DNA of 64,000 nucleotides from an uncultured Allobosea sp. (GCF_945957345.1 NZ_CAMFKW010000003.1:113484-177483), one strand, 5' to 3'; shown: positions 43,551-52,596, numbered from the stretch's first letter. The notes: a model not told the origin generated them from the letters alone. Translations and numbers: made by a program.

Positions 43551-43612
43551 GACGGCTCCTCAACAAACCTGCGTGCGAGAGCGCGGCGGCCGCATGCCGC
43601 CGCGGCTGCGGG

Positions 43613-44704
43613 CTATTGCCAGACGACGACCTGCGGCGGGTTGATCACGCCGTGCTTGCTCTTGTTGGCGAGGATGTCGAAAGCTTCCGGCACCTTGTCG
43701 AGCCCGTGCAGGGTGTGCGTGATCGTCGGAGCGATCTGCACGCGCTTGGAAGCGACGAGCTGGATCGCGTAGTCGATCATCTTCGGCGAAGGCGAGCGGC
43801 GCCCGACGACTCGCAGCGCCTTCTTCTCGATCAGTCCGAAGGTGACCTCCGCGCCGACCGGCAGATGACCGATCTCGATGATGCGCCCCTCAGGCCGCAG
43901 CATCTGCAACCCCTGCTGGAAGGCCTGGGTCCCGGCATGCCCCTGCCCCGTCGCGCCGCCGGCGCAGTCGAAGACGACGTCGCAGCCGAAGCCCTTGGTC
44001 GCCTCCATCACCGCTTCGACCGGATCCTGACTGGTCGTGTTGACCAGCACGTCCGCACCCAGCTGCTTTGCCAACTGCAGAACCGGATCGCGGCGAGCGA
44101 TGGCGATGACGCGCGAGGCGCCGGCGCAGCGCGCGACCTGGAGCGAATCGAGGCCCATCGGCCCCAGCCCGATCACGGCGACGGTGTCGCCCATCTCGAT
44201 CCCGATACCTTCCGTGGCGCCGACGATCGAGACCAGCGGCTGGAGCGCGGCGGCCTCGGCATCGGTGACCTCGTTGGGCACCGCGGCGACCATGCGCGCC
44301 GGGACGGGGAAATATTCGGCGAGGCAGCCGGGCGTGTCCTCGCCGACATTGATGACGGAGCGGCAGAGCTGCGGCCGCTGAGCCTGGCAGTACTTGCAGG
44401 TGCCGCAGGGCACGCCACGATGGTAGAAGACGCGGTCGCCGCGCTTGACGTTGGTGACGCCGGCGCCGACCTCGACGACCTCGGCGCAGAACTCGTGGCC
44501 GAACAGCGGCAAGGGCCGGCTCTTCGCCAGCATCGCCTTCAGGCTCTCGTGGCTGGAGACAGGCGCGCCGCTGAACTCTGCGACCTCGGTGACCGACAGC
44601 TCCAGCACCCGCGTGCGGCAGACGACCCAGCCGGGCTCGGCCTTCGGCTCGGGCACGTCCTCGAGCCGCATGTCATTGAAATCGTAAGTCAGCCAAGCCT
44701 TCAC
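43613..44704 (-). CDS. Zinc-binding alcohol dehydrogenase-like protein with altered catalytic zinc site
   Basis: A 363-residue MDR-superfamily protein. The structural zinc cysteines are present (CGTCKYCQAQRPQLC), as are FGHEF with the zinc His-Glu and the Rossmann motif VIGLGPMGLDSLQVA. At the place of the usual catalytic-zinc Cys and neighbouring Asp (ACGICGTD-like) it reads ELSVTEVAEFSG, so Cys appears replaced by Ser and Asp by Glu. That may change or abolish zinc catalysis. It is the first gene of the long minus-strand operon and diverges from the DUF2848 gene. A dyad at 44868 lies in the shared promoter. Confidence 0.85.
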   Translation of the reverse strand: MKAWLTYDFNDMRLEDVPEPKAEPGWVVCRTRVLELSVTEVAEFSGAPVSSHESLKAMLAKSRPLPLFGHEFCAEVVEVGAGVTNVKRGDRVFYHRGVPCGTCKYCQAQRPQLCRSVINVGEDTPGCLAEYFPVPARMVAAVPNEVTDAEAAALQPLVSIVGATEGIGIEMGDTVAVIGLGPMGLDSLQVARCAGASRVIAIARRDPVLQLAKQLGADVLVNTTSQDPVEAVMEATKGFGCDVVFDCAGGATGQGHAGTQAFQQGLQMLRPEGRIIEIGHLPVGAEVTFGLIEKKALRVVGRRSPSPKMIDYAIQLVASKRVQIAPTITHTLHGLDKVPEAFDILANKSKHGVINPPQVVVWQ

Positions 44705-44867
44705 GGTCGCTCTCCCTCGCCATGAGCAGCGACCATATCGCGTTCAAAATTTATATCAAGATGAAAGCTAAAAAAATAATGCTCTTTTGGCGGAACGGTC
44801 TTCGCCACCTCCCGCGGCCAGCGGGAAGCGCCTCCCGCCGGCCGCCAGTTAGCTCCATTAATAACCT

Positions 44868-44882
44868 AAACTTGACAAGTTT
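44868..44882. promoter_or_regulatory. Perfect dyad in the 44.7/45.0 kb divergent promoter
   Basis: AAACTTGACAAGTTT is a perfect inverted repeat with a single central base. It lies in the 265-nt region between the divergent alcohol dehydrogenase and DUF2848 genes, and it overlaps a TTGACA hexamer that could serve as a -35 element. It is a good candidate operator for a MarR- or GntR-type regulator. Neither MarR gene in this region is adjacent, so the cognate protein is unknown. A second AT-rich patch is at 44738-44780. Confidence 0.4.
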
Positions 44883-44969
44883 TACCCGAAGCAAAATCAT
44901 GGATGCGAACGGGGCTGGTCAAAGGCCCGCGCAGCGCCGGTCCGAAGCCGGCAGACCGAGAGGCTTTCC

Positions 44970-45629
44970 GTGTTGATAGAACGACCGTTCCAGCCCGCAG
45001 ACATCGAGCATCTGATCATCGCTGGCTGGACCGGGCGCGATCAGAAAGCCGTCGAACACCACATCAAGGAGCTGGAGGCTCTCGGCGTGAAACGTCCGCG
45101 CACGACGCCTATCTTCTATCGTGCCGCCGCCTCGCTGCTGACCACCGCGGAAACCATCGAGGTGCTCGGCGGCGCCTCCAGCGGCGAGATCGAGCCGGTC
45201 GTCGTCGCGCTCGGCGGCGAGCTCTGGGTCGGCGTCGGCTCGGACCATACGGATCGCGAGGCGGAAGCGGTCGGCGTCTCGCTGTCGAAGCAGATGTGCG
45301 CCAAGCCGGTCTCGGCCACGCTGTGGCGATTCGCTGATGTCGCCGACCATTGGGACGACCTGATCCTCCGCTCCCATGCGGTGATCGGCAGCGAGCGGCG
45401 GCTCTATCAGGAAGGCACCGCCAGGGCGATGCGGCCCGTGGCGGAACTCATCAAGCTCTACAACGGCGGCAGCACGCTGCCGGACGGCACGGCGATGTTC
45501 TGCGGAACTTTCGCCGCGATCGGAGGCGTCGCGCCCGCCGACCGTTTCGAGATGGAGCTGCACGATCCCCATAGCGGCCGCTCGATCACCGCCGCCTATT
45601 CCATCCGCAGCCTGCCGATCGAGGGATGA
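44970..45629 (+). CDS. DUF2848 family protein
   Basis: A 219-residue protein of the DUF2848 family, recognised by VGVGSDHTDREAEAVGVSLS followed by SKQMCAKPVS and the C-terminal LPDGTAMFCGTFAAIGG. The fold resembles fumarylacetoacetate hydrolase C-terminal domains, so hydrolase or decarboxylase activity is plausible, but no function is established. The start is GTG 44970 with GAGAGG upstream; TTG 44973 is an alternative. It opens a plus-strand unit with cupin, binding-protein-like and monooxygenase genes, 4 nt before the cupin gene. Confidence 0.82.
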   Translation: MLIERPFQPADIEHLIIAGWTGRDQKAVEHHIKELEALGVKRPRTTPIFYRAAASLLTTAETIEVLGGASSGEIEPVVVALGGELWVGVGSDHTDREAEAVGVSLSKQMCAKPVSATLWRFADVADHWDDLILRSHAVIGSERRLYQEGTARAMRPVAELIKLYNGGSTLPDGTAMFCGTFAAIGGVAPADRFEMELHDPHSGRSITAAYSIRSLPIEG

Positions 45630-45633
45630 TCCG

Positions 45634-46017
45634 ATGAGCGAACCCGTCGTCTACGAAAAGACCCATGACGAATTCCACCGGTTGGACATGGAGAGTGGCT
45701 GGCATACGCCGCCCGGCTATCCATCCGGCATCAAGCAGAAGATCATTGCCGGCGGGCTGGACGAGCCCGGCAAGCGCGGCAACCGCACGCGCCTGCTGCG
45801 TTTCGACCCCGGCGTCTATACGACCGCTCCTTTCGTCCACGAATATTTCGAGGAGGTCTTCCTGCTCGAAGGCGACCTGACCGTCGGCAACGACGCGAAC
45901 GGCGAGGGCGGCGAGTCCTTCACCGGCTATACCTACGCCGTGCGTCCGCCGGGCGCCTATCACGGCCCGTTCAAGTCGGTGAACGGCTGCATCCTGCTCG
46001 AAGTCCACTACTACTGA
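45634..46017 (+). CDS. Cupin-domain protein
   Basis: A 127-residue single-domain cupin. The metal-binding motifs are recognisable as HEYFEEVFLLEGDLTVG and, later, RPPGAYHGPF. Small cupins of this kind can be dioxygenases, isomerases or binding proteins, and sequence does not decide here. It is 4 nt after the DUF2848 gene and 32 nt before the binding-protein-like gene, so it belongs to the same transcription unit and probably acts on a pathway intermediate. Confidence 0.85.
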   Translation: MSEPVVYEKTHDEFHRLDMESGWHTPPGYPSGIKQKIIAGGLDEPGKRGNRTRLLRFDPGVYTTAPFVHEYFEEVFLLEGDLTVGNDANGEGGESFTGYTYAVRPPGAYHGPFKSVNGCILLEVHYY

Positions 46018-46049
46018 ACCGGCCATCCGCCGCAGAAGGAGCCACGCCG

Positions 46050-46976
46050 ATGAAGCTCGCCGTGCCGGACATGGTGTCGAATTCCTATTTTCCGGCGGAG
46101 GCGGCAATCGAGCTCGGCATCTTCCGGGATTATGGGCTCGACGTTTCGCTGGAGCTGATCTTTCCCGTCGACAAGGCCTATGAAGCCCTGCGCGACGGCA
46201 CGGTCGACATCGTCGCCGGCTCCGCCCATTCGGCGCTGGCGGCCTTCCCGCGCTTCGAAGGCGTCAAGCTGCTCTGCGCGCAGGCGCAGGGCATGTACTG
46301 GTTCCTCGTCATGCACGCCGACTTCAAGGCCGAGCGCGGCGATCTCGGTGCACTGAAGGGGCGGCGCATCGGCGCCGCGCCCTGGGTCGAGATGGGCCTG
46401 CGCTTCCTTCTGGCCGAAGCCGGCATGGATCTGGAGCGCGACGGCATCAGCATCGGCCCCGTGCCGGCGCCGCCGGAGAAATCCGTCAATTTCGGCCTCA
46501 ACGCCGCCCGCGCGCTGCAGAATCGCCAGATCGACGGCTTCTGGGCCAACGGCATGGCGGCGGAGATCGCCGTGCGCGAAGGCTTCGGCACGGTTGTGCT
46601 GGATGCAAGGCGCGGCGACGGACCGGCTTCCGCCTTCGACTGCACGATGGCTTCGGTCGCGGTGCGGCAGGATCTGTCGGAGGAGCGTCCCGAAGTCGCC
46701 CAGGCGATCATCCGGGCCATCGCCAGGACTCACGACGTGCTCAAGGCCGATGTCGAGCGCTCCGCCGCCGTGGGCAATGCCCTCTTCCCGCCGGCGCAGG
46801 CGGCTCTGATCACCGACCTGATCCGCCGCGACCTGCCCTATTACGACACCGCGATCACGCCCGGCTTCGTCGCCGGCATGAGCCGCGCCTGCCGTGCCAT
46901 GGGCAAGCTCGACCGCGACCTCGCCTATAACGACGTCGTCGCACCGCATCTGGCGGCAATCGCCGCCGCAGGCTGA
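46050..46976 (+). CDS. NMT1/SsuA-like binding protein without a signal peptide
   Basis: A 308-residue protein with the NMT1/THI5/SsuA-like periplasmic-binding fold: SYFPAEAAIELGIFRDYGLD, then DKAYEALRDGTVDIVAGSAH and LKGRRIGAAPWVEMG. These receptors normally feed NitT/TauT ABC importers. Here the protein starts directly with MKLAVPDMVSNSYF and has no leader. An upstream extension is limited by the cupin stop at 46017. It may act in the cytoplasm as a ligand-binding or enzymatic protein (THI5-like), or lack its leader through mutation. It sits between cupin and monooxygenase genes. Confidence 0.82.
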   Translation: MKLAVPDMVSNSYFPAEAAIELGIFRDYGLDVSLELIFPVDKAYEALRDGTVDIVAGSAHSALAAFPRFEGVKLLCAQAQGMYWFLVMHADFKAERGDLGALKGRRIGAAPWVEMGLRFLLAEAGMDLERDGISIGPVPAPPEKSVNFGLNAARALQNRQIDGFWANGMAAEIAVREGFGTVVLDARRGDGPASAFDCTMASVAVRQDLSEERPEVAQAIIRAIARTHDVLKADVERSAAVGNALFPPAQAALITDLIRRDLPYYDTAITPGFVAGMSRACRAMGKLDRDLAYNDVVAPHLAAIAAAG

Positions 46977-46989
46977 GAGGAGACGCGCC

Positions 46990-48312
46990 ATGCCCGGCCG
47001 GCAGATGCATCTCGGTGTCTTCTCGGTCGGCCCCGGCAACCATGTCGCGGGCTGGCGAATGGAGGGCTCCTTTACCAGCAGCGAGGATTTCAGCGCCTTC
47101 CTGCACATCGCTGAGACGGCGGAGCGCGGAAAACTCGACTTCGTCTTCATCGCCGACGGGCTGGCCTCTGCGCCGGGCGACCATCCCGGCTCGATCGCGC
47201 GGTTCGAGCCTTTCACGCTGATGTCGGCGCTCGCGGCCCGCACCAGCCGTGTCGGGCTGATCGGCACCGGCTCCAGCACCTATACGGAGCCCTACAATCT
47301 CGCCCGGCTCGTCGCCTCGCTCGATCATCTCAGCGGCGGCCGCTCCGGCTGGAACGTCGTGACCACCTCGACGCCGCAAGCGGCCGCGAATTTCGGCCTG
47401 ACGCAACCGGTCGAGCACGACCTGCGCTACGAAATGGCGGCTGAGTTCGTCGATGTCGTGCAGGCGCTATGGGACAGCTGGGAGGACGGCGCCCGCATCG
47501 CCGACCGTGCGAGCGGCGCCTATGTCGATCCCGCCAAAATTCACCCGATCGAGCATGACGGCCGCTTCTACAAGGTGCGCGGCCCGCTCAACCTGTCGCG
47601 GACGCCGCAGGGGCGGCCAGTGATCGTGCAGGCCGGCGCCTCGGATGCGGGCCGTGGCTTCGCCTGCCGCTATGCCGAGGCGATCTTCACCGTCCAGCAG
47701 GATCTCGACGCCGCGAAGGCCTTCTACCGCGAGACCAAGGACGGCGTCGCCGCCGCGGGGCGCGTGCCGGAGCAGTGCAAGATCCTGCCCGGGCTGTTTC
47801 CCGTGGTCGGCCGCACCGACGAGGAGGCCCGGGCCAAGCTCGCCGCCATGGTCGAGCTCGTCGATGACCGCAGCGCGATCAACACGCTGTCCGAGCGACT
47901 GGGCCACGACATGTCCGGCTACGATCTCGACGGGCCGATGCCGGACCTGCCGCCCTCCGCCCATATCCACAGCTACCATGCCGTCATCCGCGCGATCGCG
48001 CAGCGGCCGGGCTGCAAGCTGCGCGACATCTACAACATCTTCGCCGTCTCGCGCGCCTACCTCGTCGCCTGCGGATCGCCGGAGACGGTCGCGGACATCA
48101 TGGAGAGCTGGTTCACGGGTCCGGCCTGCGACGGCTTCATGCTCGTGCCGGCGACTTTCCCCGGCACCTTCGACGATTTCGTCGCGCTCGTGGTGCCGGA
48201 GTTGCAGAAGCGCAGCCTGTTCCGGCAGGACTATGCCGGCACAACGCTGCGCGATCACCTGGGCCTGGACGTGCCGGAAAACCGGTTCACGGCAGCTCGC
48301 GCTGCCGGCTGA
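46990..48312 (+). CDS. FMN-dependent monooxygenase, NtaA/SnaA/DszA family
   Basis: A 440-residue bacterial luciferase-like flavin monooxygenase. Family marks are MHLGVFSVGPGNHVAGWRME, FVFIADG, GLIGTGSSTYTEPYNLARL, HLSGGRSGWNVVTTSTPQAA and the RGPLNLSRTPQGRPVIVQAG block with SDAGR. Relatives attack nitrilotriacetate, EDTA, dibenzothiophene sulfone or alkyl compounds, using FMNH2 from a separate reductase. The HpaC-like reductase at 52596 could supply it. The start follows GAGAGGAG at a good distance; a longer frame overlaps the previous gene. Its stop codon directly abuts the convergent TIGR02444 gene. Confidence 0.9.
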   Translation: MPGRQMHLGVFSVGPGNHVAGWRMEGSFTSSEDFSAFLHIAETAERGKLDFVFIADGLASAPGDHPGSIARFEPFTLMSALAARTSRVGLIGTGSSTYTEPYNLARLVASLDHLSGGRSGWNVVTTSTPQAAANFGLTQPVEHDLRYEMAAEFVDVVQALWDSWEDGARIADRASGAYVDPAKIHPIEHDGRFYKVRGPLNLSRTPQGRPVIVQAGASDAGRGFACRYAEAIFTVQQDLDAAKAFYRETKDGVAAAGRVPEQCKILPGLFPVVGRTDEEARAKLAAMVELVDDRSAINTLSERLGHDMSGYDLDGPMPDLPPSAHIHSYHAVIRAIAQRPGCKLRDIYNIFAVSRAYLVACGSPETVADIMESWFTGPACDGFMLVPATFPGTFDDFVALVVPELQKRSLFRQDYAGTTLRDHLGLDVPENRFTAARAAG

Positions 48313-48846
48313 TCAGGCAACCGTCCGGCACGCATCGACCAGCAGACGAGCCGCCGCGTCCACGCGATCCGGCGCGACCCCGGCTCGCCGCAACACCAAG
48401 CCGAGATTCGCCCCGATCGCACCCATCGGATGCAGCTCAGCCTCCCGGACGCATCCGAGCCGATCGGCCATGCCATAAAGCGTGGCGCAGACGATCCGTT
48501 CGGAAAGCAGCTCGACCGATTTCAGCGCCTCGCGCCCCGCCCAGGCCTGAGGCTCGTCCGGCCCGATCATTTTCCAGGCCCGCCTCGCCGCCCGCAGATT
48601 GCGGACGACGCCTTCCGTCCATGCCACCGTCGAGGCTGCAGCGGTCTCGACATGCTGGGCCGTGAGTCTGCGTCCCGTGCCGCCGCACCAGCAGGCGAAG
48701 AGCAGCAGGTTGACGTCGATGCCGTTCTCGTCCTGCAGCGTCAGGCAAAGGGGGGAGACGCCGGGCTGCGCGTAGACTTTCAAGGCGAAGCGCCAGAACG
48801 GCGAGTCGAGATCGAAGGCGCCGTTTGCTTCGACATCGTCCATCAT
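48313..48846 (-). CDS. TIGR02444 family protein (DUF2390)
   Basis: A 177-residue protein beginning with PFWRFALKVYAQPGVSPLCL and then DENGIDVNLLLFACW, the TIGR02444/DUF2390 signature. Residues 60 to 150 are helical with many Arg and Ala. Function is unknown in the family; it is usually found scattered in proteobacterial genomes. Here it overlaps the UbiX gene by 4 nt, so it is coupled to flavin prenyltransferase and decarboxylase production. A role with these enzymes is inference. Confidence 0.8.
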   Translation of the reverse strand: MMDDVEANGAFDLDSPFWRFALKVYAQPGVSPLCLTLQDENGIDVNLLLFACWCGGTGRRLTAQHVETAAASTVAWTEGVVRNLRAARRAWKMIGPDEPQAWAGREALKSVELLSERIVCATLYGMADRLGCVREAELHPMGAIGANLGLVLRRAGVAPDRVDAAARLLVDACRTVA

Positions 48847-49409
48847 GCCTCGCCCCAGCGTTTCAGCCCGCCGACATCCAGGCCGAAGAGATCGAGTGCC
48901 CGTCCGACCGAATGGCGCACGATGTCGTCGACGCTTTCGGGCTTGGCGTAGAAGGCCGGCACCGGCGGCATGACGATGGCGCCGGCTTCCGTGACCTGGA
49001 CCATGCTGCGCAGATGGCCGAGATGCAGCGGCGTCTCGCGCACCATCAGCACGAGCCTGCGCCGCTCCTTCAGCACGACATCGGCCGCGCGCGACAGCAG
49101 GCTCGACGTCGTGCCATGCGCGATCTCGGACAGAGACCGGATCGAACAGGGCGCGACGATCATGCCCAGCGTCTTGAAGGAGCCGCTGGAGATCGGCGCG
49201 GCGATATCCTCGACCGCATGGACGTGATCGGCCCTGGCTTCGATATCGCGCACTTTCAGCGACATCTCATGCGCGAGCGTGACCTTGGCCGAGCGCGTCA
49301 TCACCAGATGGGTCTCGAGACCAAGCGCGCGGGCCGCATCGAGAACGGCTACGCCGTAGACGACGCCCGAGGCGCCGGAAATGCCGACGATCAGCCGGCT
49401 CGCCGCCAT
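48843..49409 (-). CDS. UbiX-type flavin prenyltransferase
   Basis: A 188-residue flavoprotein. N-terminal LIVGISGASGVVYGVAVLD binds FMN; SSGSFKTLGMIVAPCSIRSL and RRRLVLMVRETPLHLGHLRS are the conserved family blocks. UbiX attaches a dimethylallyl group to FMN to make prenylated FMN, the cofactor of UbiD decarboxylases. The gene lies 4 nt after a UbiD-like gene, so it presumably serves that enzyme rather than ubiquinone synthesis. The two pathways share the chemistry, so a housekeeping role cannot be excluded. Confidence 0.9.
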   Translation of the reverse strand: MAASRLIVGISGASGVVYGVAVLDAARALGLETHLVMTRSAKVTLAHEMSLKVRDIEARADHVHAVEDIAAPISSGSFKTLGMIVAPCSIRSLSEIAHGTTSSLLSRAADVVLKERRRLVLMVRETPLHLGHLRSMVQVTEAGAIVMPPVPAFYAKPESVDDIVRHSVGRALDLFGLDVGGLKRWGEA

Positions 49410-49413
49410 GACT

Positions 49414-50844
49414 TCACGCTCCCAGGATGTCGGGCCAGCGCCGCTTCACGGCCAGGGCCTCATCGACGGAAAGTGCCGAGGATTTCGGATATTTGTCGAG
49501 ATGCTCGAAGGGGATGCAGGCGTCGATGATCATCTTGGAATTGGAGGTGCGGCCGGCATCGCGATCCGCCGCCGAAATCCGCGGGTCGAGCGAGGAACTC
49601 CAGGCGTTGCGGACGATGTCGACATCCTCCGAAGGTTCCGCGCGGGTCGTCACTGCCCACATCACGTCGGCGAGGTTCGAGGGATCGACATCCTCGTCGA
49701 CCACAACGACCACGCGCCCCATATAGCTGTTCGCCGCCGCGATCAGTCCCGCCCGCTTGGCGTGGCCGGCATAGCGCTGGCGGATCGCGACGACCGTCAT
49801 CAGCTGCGAGACATGCTGCCAGGCACCGACCACGTCGCCGACGCCGCAGGCTTCGAGATTGCCCCAGATGCTGGCGGCGCGGAATGGAATGCCGAAATGG
49901 AAGCGTGGCGGCTTCAAGGGCGGCGATCCGAGCAGGATGGGGTTGTCGCGATAATGGACGGCCTTGATCTCCATCACGGGCGCCGGCCGCCTGTCGGCGG
50001 CGTAATAGCCGGTGAACTCGCCGAACGGCCCCTCGGGCAGGCTCGCCTGATCGAAAGGCAGCAGATAGCCTTCCAGGATGATCTCGGCATGGGCCGGAAC
50101 GGGCAGGCCGGTCAGTGGCAATGCGTAGACCTCGACCGGCTCGCCCTTGATCGCGCCCGCGAAGGCATATTCCGGGTGCCGCTCAGGCAGATATTCGAAG
50201 CCGGCGATGAAGAGCGCCGGATCCTGCCCGTTGACGATCGCGATCGGACAGGGCTCGCCCCGGTCCCAGTATTTCTTCGAGATCATCGCGCCGTGGCGGC
50301 CCTTATGGTCGAACTGGACCGTCACGCGGTCGGGGCCGTGGACCTGCACGCGGTAGATCGCGGCATTGACCCAGCCTTCGTCGGGATCCTTGGTGATGAC
50401 GAGGCTGCCCGAGCCGATATAGGGCCCACCGTCGTTGCGGTGCCATACGGGCGCCGGGAAGCGCGAAATGTCGATCGCGCCCTCGGCCATGCCGTTCTGC
50501 AGAAACGGGGCATCCTTCACCGTGACCGGGTCGATCGGTTTCAGAGTGCCTCGCCGCTCCTTCCAGCTCTTCAGAACCTCGAGGGGGGACAGCGTCGGGT
50601 CGATGCCGAGCGCCAAGGCGGCACGGCGCGTGTTCACCGTCGCGTTCGAGAACACCCTGAAACCGGACTGGAGCCCCGGAATCTCGTCGAAGAGAAGGGC
50701 TGGACAAGCCGGAGAGCCCGCAGCGACCTCCGTGATGGCACCGAGCTCGAATTCCGCCGGGGCGCCGCGCACATGCTTGAGATCGCCGATCCCTTCGACC
50801 AGCCCGATGAAGTCGCGCAGGTCGCGGTACTGAACAGCCGCCAT
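49414..50844 (-). CDS. UbiD family (prenylated-FMN) decarboxylase
   Basis: A 476-residue UbiD-like enzyme that reversibly decarboxylates aromatic or alpha,beta-unsaturated acids. Features include WVNAAIYRVQVHGPDRVTVQ with the cofactor-site Arg, the acid pair in LPEGPFGEFTGYYAADRRPA, and HPEYAFAGAIKGEPVEVY. The adjacent UbiX gene supplies prenylated FMN. Start ATG 50844 follows GGGGAAAAGCG; a longer frame to 50955 has no site and adds a non-conserved leader. It diverges from the HpaB-like monooxygenase, with 252 nt and an operator-like dyad between them. Substrate is likely an aromatic acid of the same pathway. Confidence 0.9.
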   Translation of the reverse strand: MAAVQYRDLRDFIGLVEGIGDLKHVRGAPAEFELGAITEVAAGSPACPALLFDEIPGLQSGFRVFSNATVNTRRAALALGIDPTLSPLEVLKSWKERRGTLKPIDPVTVKDAPFLQNGMAEGAIDISRFPAPVWHRNDGGPYIGSGSLVITKDPDEGWVNAAIYRVQVHGPDRVTVQFDHKGRHGAMISKKYWDRGEPCPIAIVNGQDPALFIAGFEYLPERHPEYAFAGAIKGEPVEVYALPLTGLPVPAHAEIILEGYLLPFDQASLPEGPFGEFTGYYAADRRPAPVMEIKAVHYRDNPILLGSPPLKPPRFHFGIPFRAASIWGNLEACGVGDVVGAWQHVSQLMTVVAIRQRYAGHAKRAGLIAAANSYMGRVVVVVDEDVDPSNLADVMWAVTTRAEPSEDVDIVRNAWSSSLDPRISAADRDAGRTSNSKMIIDACIPFEHLDKYPKSSALSVDEALAVKRRWPDILGA

Positions 50845-51043
50845 CGCTTTTCCCCGTTGTTCCGAGTTTCGCGAGTCAGGCTCATCGTCCTTCGACAGCC
50901 ATAGGAGGCCGCATCTCGCGCTCAAATTTGTAAGCCATCTTATGATAAGGCGCAACGCGATTTCCCTGTCAAGCCGGGCACATCCGTAGCGACGGACGCT
51001 CGCGAAAGGCGCTTGACAGAAACAGATTTAAGTTACATTTAGA

Positions 51044-51060
51044 AGCTACATAACGTAGCT
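51044..51060. promoter_or_regulatory. Promoter and operator-like dyad upstream of the HpaB-like gene
   Basis: AGCTAC ATAAC GTAGCT is a perfect 6+6 dyad located 36 nt before the HpaB-like start. A consensus-like TTGACA at 51013-51018 lies just upstream, with an AT-rich stretch between, so the dyad would overlap or follow the -10 region and block transcription if bound. The cognate regulator is unknown. A partial AT-rich match occurs near 50921 on the UbiD side. Confidence 0.45.
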
Positions 51061-51096
51061 AATTGCCTCTGAAGAGAGGCGCCCGGAGGAACTGCA

Positions 51097-52596
51097 ATGT
51101 CCGCCGTCCAGAAGGCCCATATTGCTCCCGCGCCGGCTACCGGTTCGATGCGCACGGGCGACGATTATCTGCGCTCGCTGGCCGATGGTCGCGCCGTCTA
51201 CATCGACGGCGAGCGCGTGCGCGACGTCACCCAACATCCGGCTCTCCGGCAGGCGGCGCTTTCGGCCGCGAAGCTCTACGACATCGCCGCTGATCCCGCG
51301 ATGGCAGAGCGGATGACCTATGTCTCGCCGACGACGGGCAACCGCGTCCTGCGCGCCTTCCAGATTCCGCGCAGCCATGCCGACCTCAAGGCCAAGCGGC
51401 TGGCTTCGGAGACCTGGTCGGAAGCCAGCTTCGGCATGATGGGGCGCACGCCCGACCACGTCTCCGGCTTCTTCTGCGGCTACGCGGCGGTTCCGGAGGT
51501 CTTCGAGGCCGGCGGCAAGCAGTTCGCCGAGAACGTCGTCGCCTATTACGAGCATCTGCGCGAGAACCATCTCTGGGCAACCTATGCGATCGTGCCGCCG
51601 CAGATCGACCGCTCCAAGCCCGCCCACAAGCAGAGCGACCCGGCGCTCTATGCCGGTGTGGTGAAGGAGAAGGACGGCGGCATCGTCGTCGCCGGCGCGC
51701 AGCAGCTCGCCACCGCCGGGCTCTATTCGGACGTGCTCTATCTCAGCTGTATCCATCCGCTGCAGCCGGGCGACGAGAACTACGCGATCGGCGTCGCGAT
51801 CCCGATGAACGCGCCGGGCCTAAAGCTCTATCCGCGCCGGCCCTTCGCTGGCCAGGCGCAGAACGGCTTCGACCACCCGCTGAGCAGCCGCTTCGACGAA
51901 TCCGACTGTTTCGTCGTGCTCGACAACGTCTTCGTGCCCTGGGAGCACGTCTTCATCTACCGTAATCTCGAAGTCTGCCGCGACCAGTGGTGGAAGACGC
52001 CTTCACATGCCTATGGCAATCTGCAGGCGCAGGCGCGCTACGCCACGAAGCTGCGCTTCATGGTCGGCCTCGCCCAGCGTATGAACGAGGCGACCGGCAA
52101 TGCCGGCGTTCCTCCCGTCATGGTGCAGATGGGCGAACTCGCCGCTCTGGCCTCGATCGTCGAGACGATGCTGGAATCGCAGGAGATCAAGGCGACGATC
52201 GACGACAACGGCGTGGTCTGGCCGTCGCGCTCGGCGCTCTATGCGGTGATGGCGCTCCAATCCGAGATCAACCCGCGCATGATCGAGATCATCCGCGAGC
52301 TCACCGGCGCGGCGATGATCACCATGCCCTCCTCGCTCAAGGATCTCGAAAGCCCGGAGACGGCGGCGGATATCGAGCGCTACCTCGCTTCGAGCGTTTC
52401 CGGCGCGCGCGAGCGGATCGCGCTGATGCGCCTGGCCTGGGATTTCATCGGCTCGGAATTCGGTGCGCGCCACCAGCAATACGAGAAATTCTATGGCGGT
52501 GCCTCCTTCCTTGTGAAGCAGAACATGTACCGGAACTACGACGTCAAGCGCTCGACCGACCTGGTCGATCGCGCCCTGGCGATGCCGGCCCTGTGA
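51097..52596 (+). CDS. FADH2-dependent monooxygenase, HpaB-like large component
   Basis: A 499-residue protein of the 4-hydroxyphenylacetate 3-hydroxylase (HpaB) family, acyl-CoA dehydrogenase fold. Conserved pieces include TGDDYLRSLADGRAVYIDGE, a WSEASFGMMGRTPDHVSGFF block, and DNVFVPWEHVFIYRNLEVCR. Members hydroxylate phenols ortho to an existing OH, or chlorophenols and pyrrole-like rings, using FADH2 from a separate reductase. That reductase is encoded directly downstream with overlapping stop/start codons. The substrate here is likely a phenolic acid related to the adjacent UbiD reaction, which is inference. Confidence 0.92.
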   Translation: MSAVQKAHIAPAPATGSMRTGDDYLRSLADGRAVYIDGERVRDVTQHPALRQAALSAAKLYDIAADPAMAERMTYVSPTTGNRVLRAFQIPRSHADLKAKRLASETWSEASFGMMGRTPDHVSGFFCGYAAVPEVFEAGGKQFAENVVAYYEHLRENHLWATYAIVPPQIDRSKPAHKQSDPALYAGVVKEKDGGIVVAGAQQLATAGLYSDVLYLSCIHPLQPGDENYAIGVAIPMNAPGLKLYPRRPFAGQAQNGFDHPLSSRFDESDCFVVLDNVFVPWEHVFIYRNLEVCRDQWWKTPSHAYGNLQAQARYATKLRFMVGLAQRMNEATGNAGVPPVMVQMGELAALASIVETMLESQEIKATIDDNGVVWPSRSALYAVMALQSEINPRMIEIIRELTGAAMITMPSSLKDLESPETAADIERYLASSVSGARERIALMRLAWDFIGSEFGARHQQYEKFYGGASFLVKQNMYRNYDVKRSTDLVDRALAMPAL

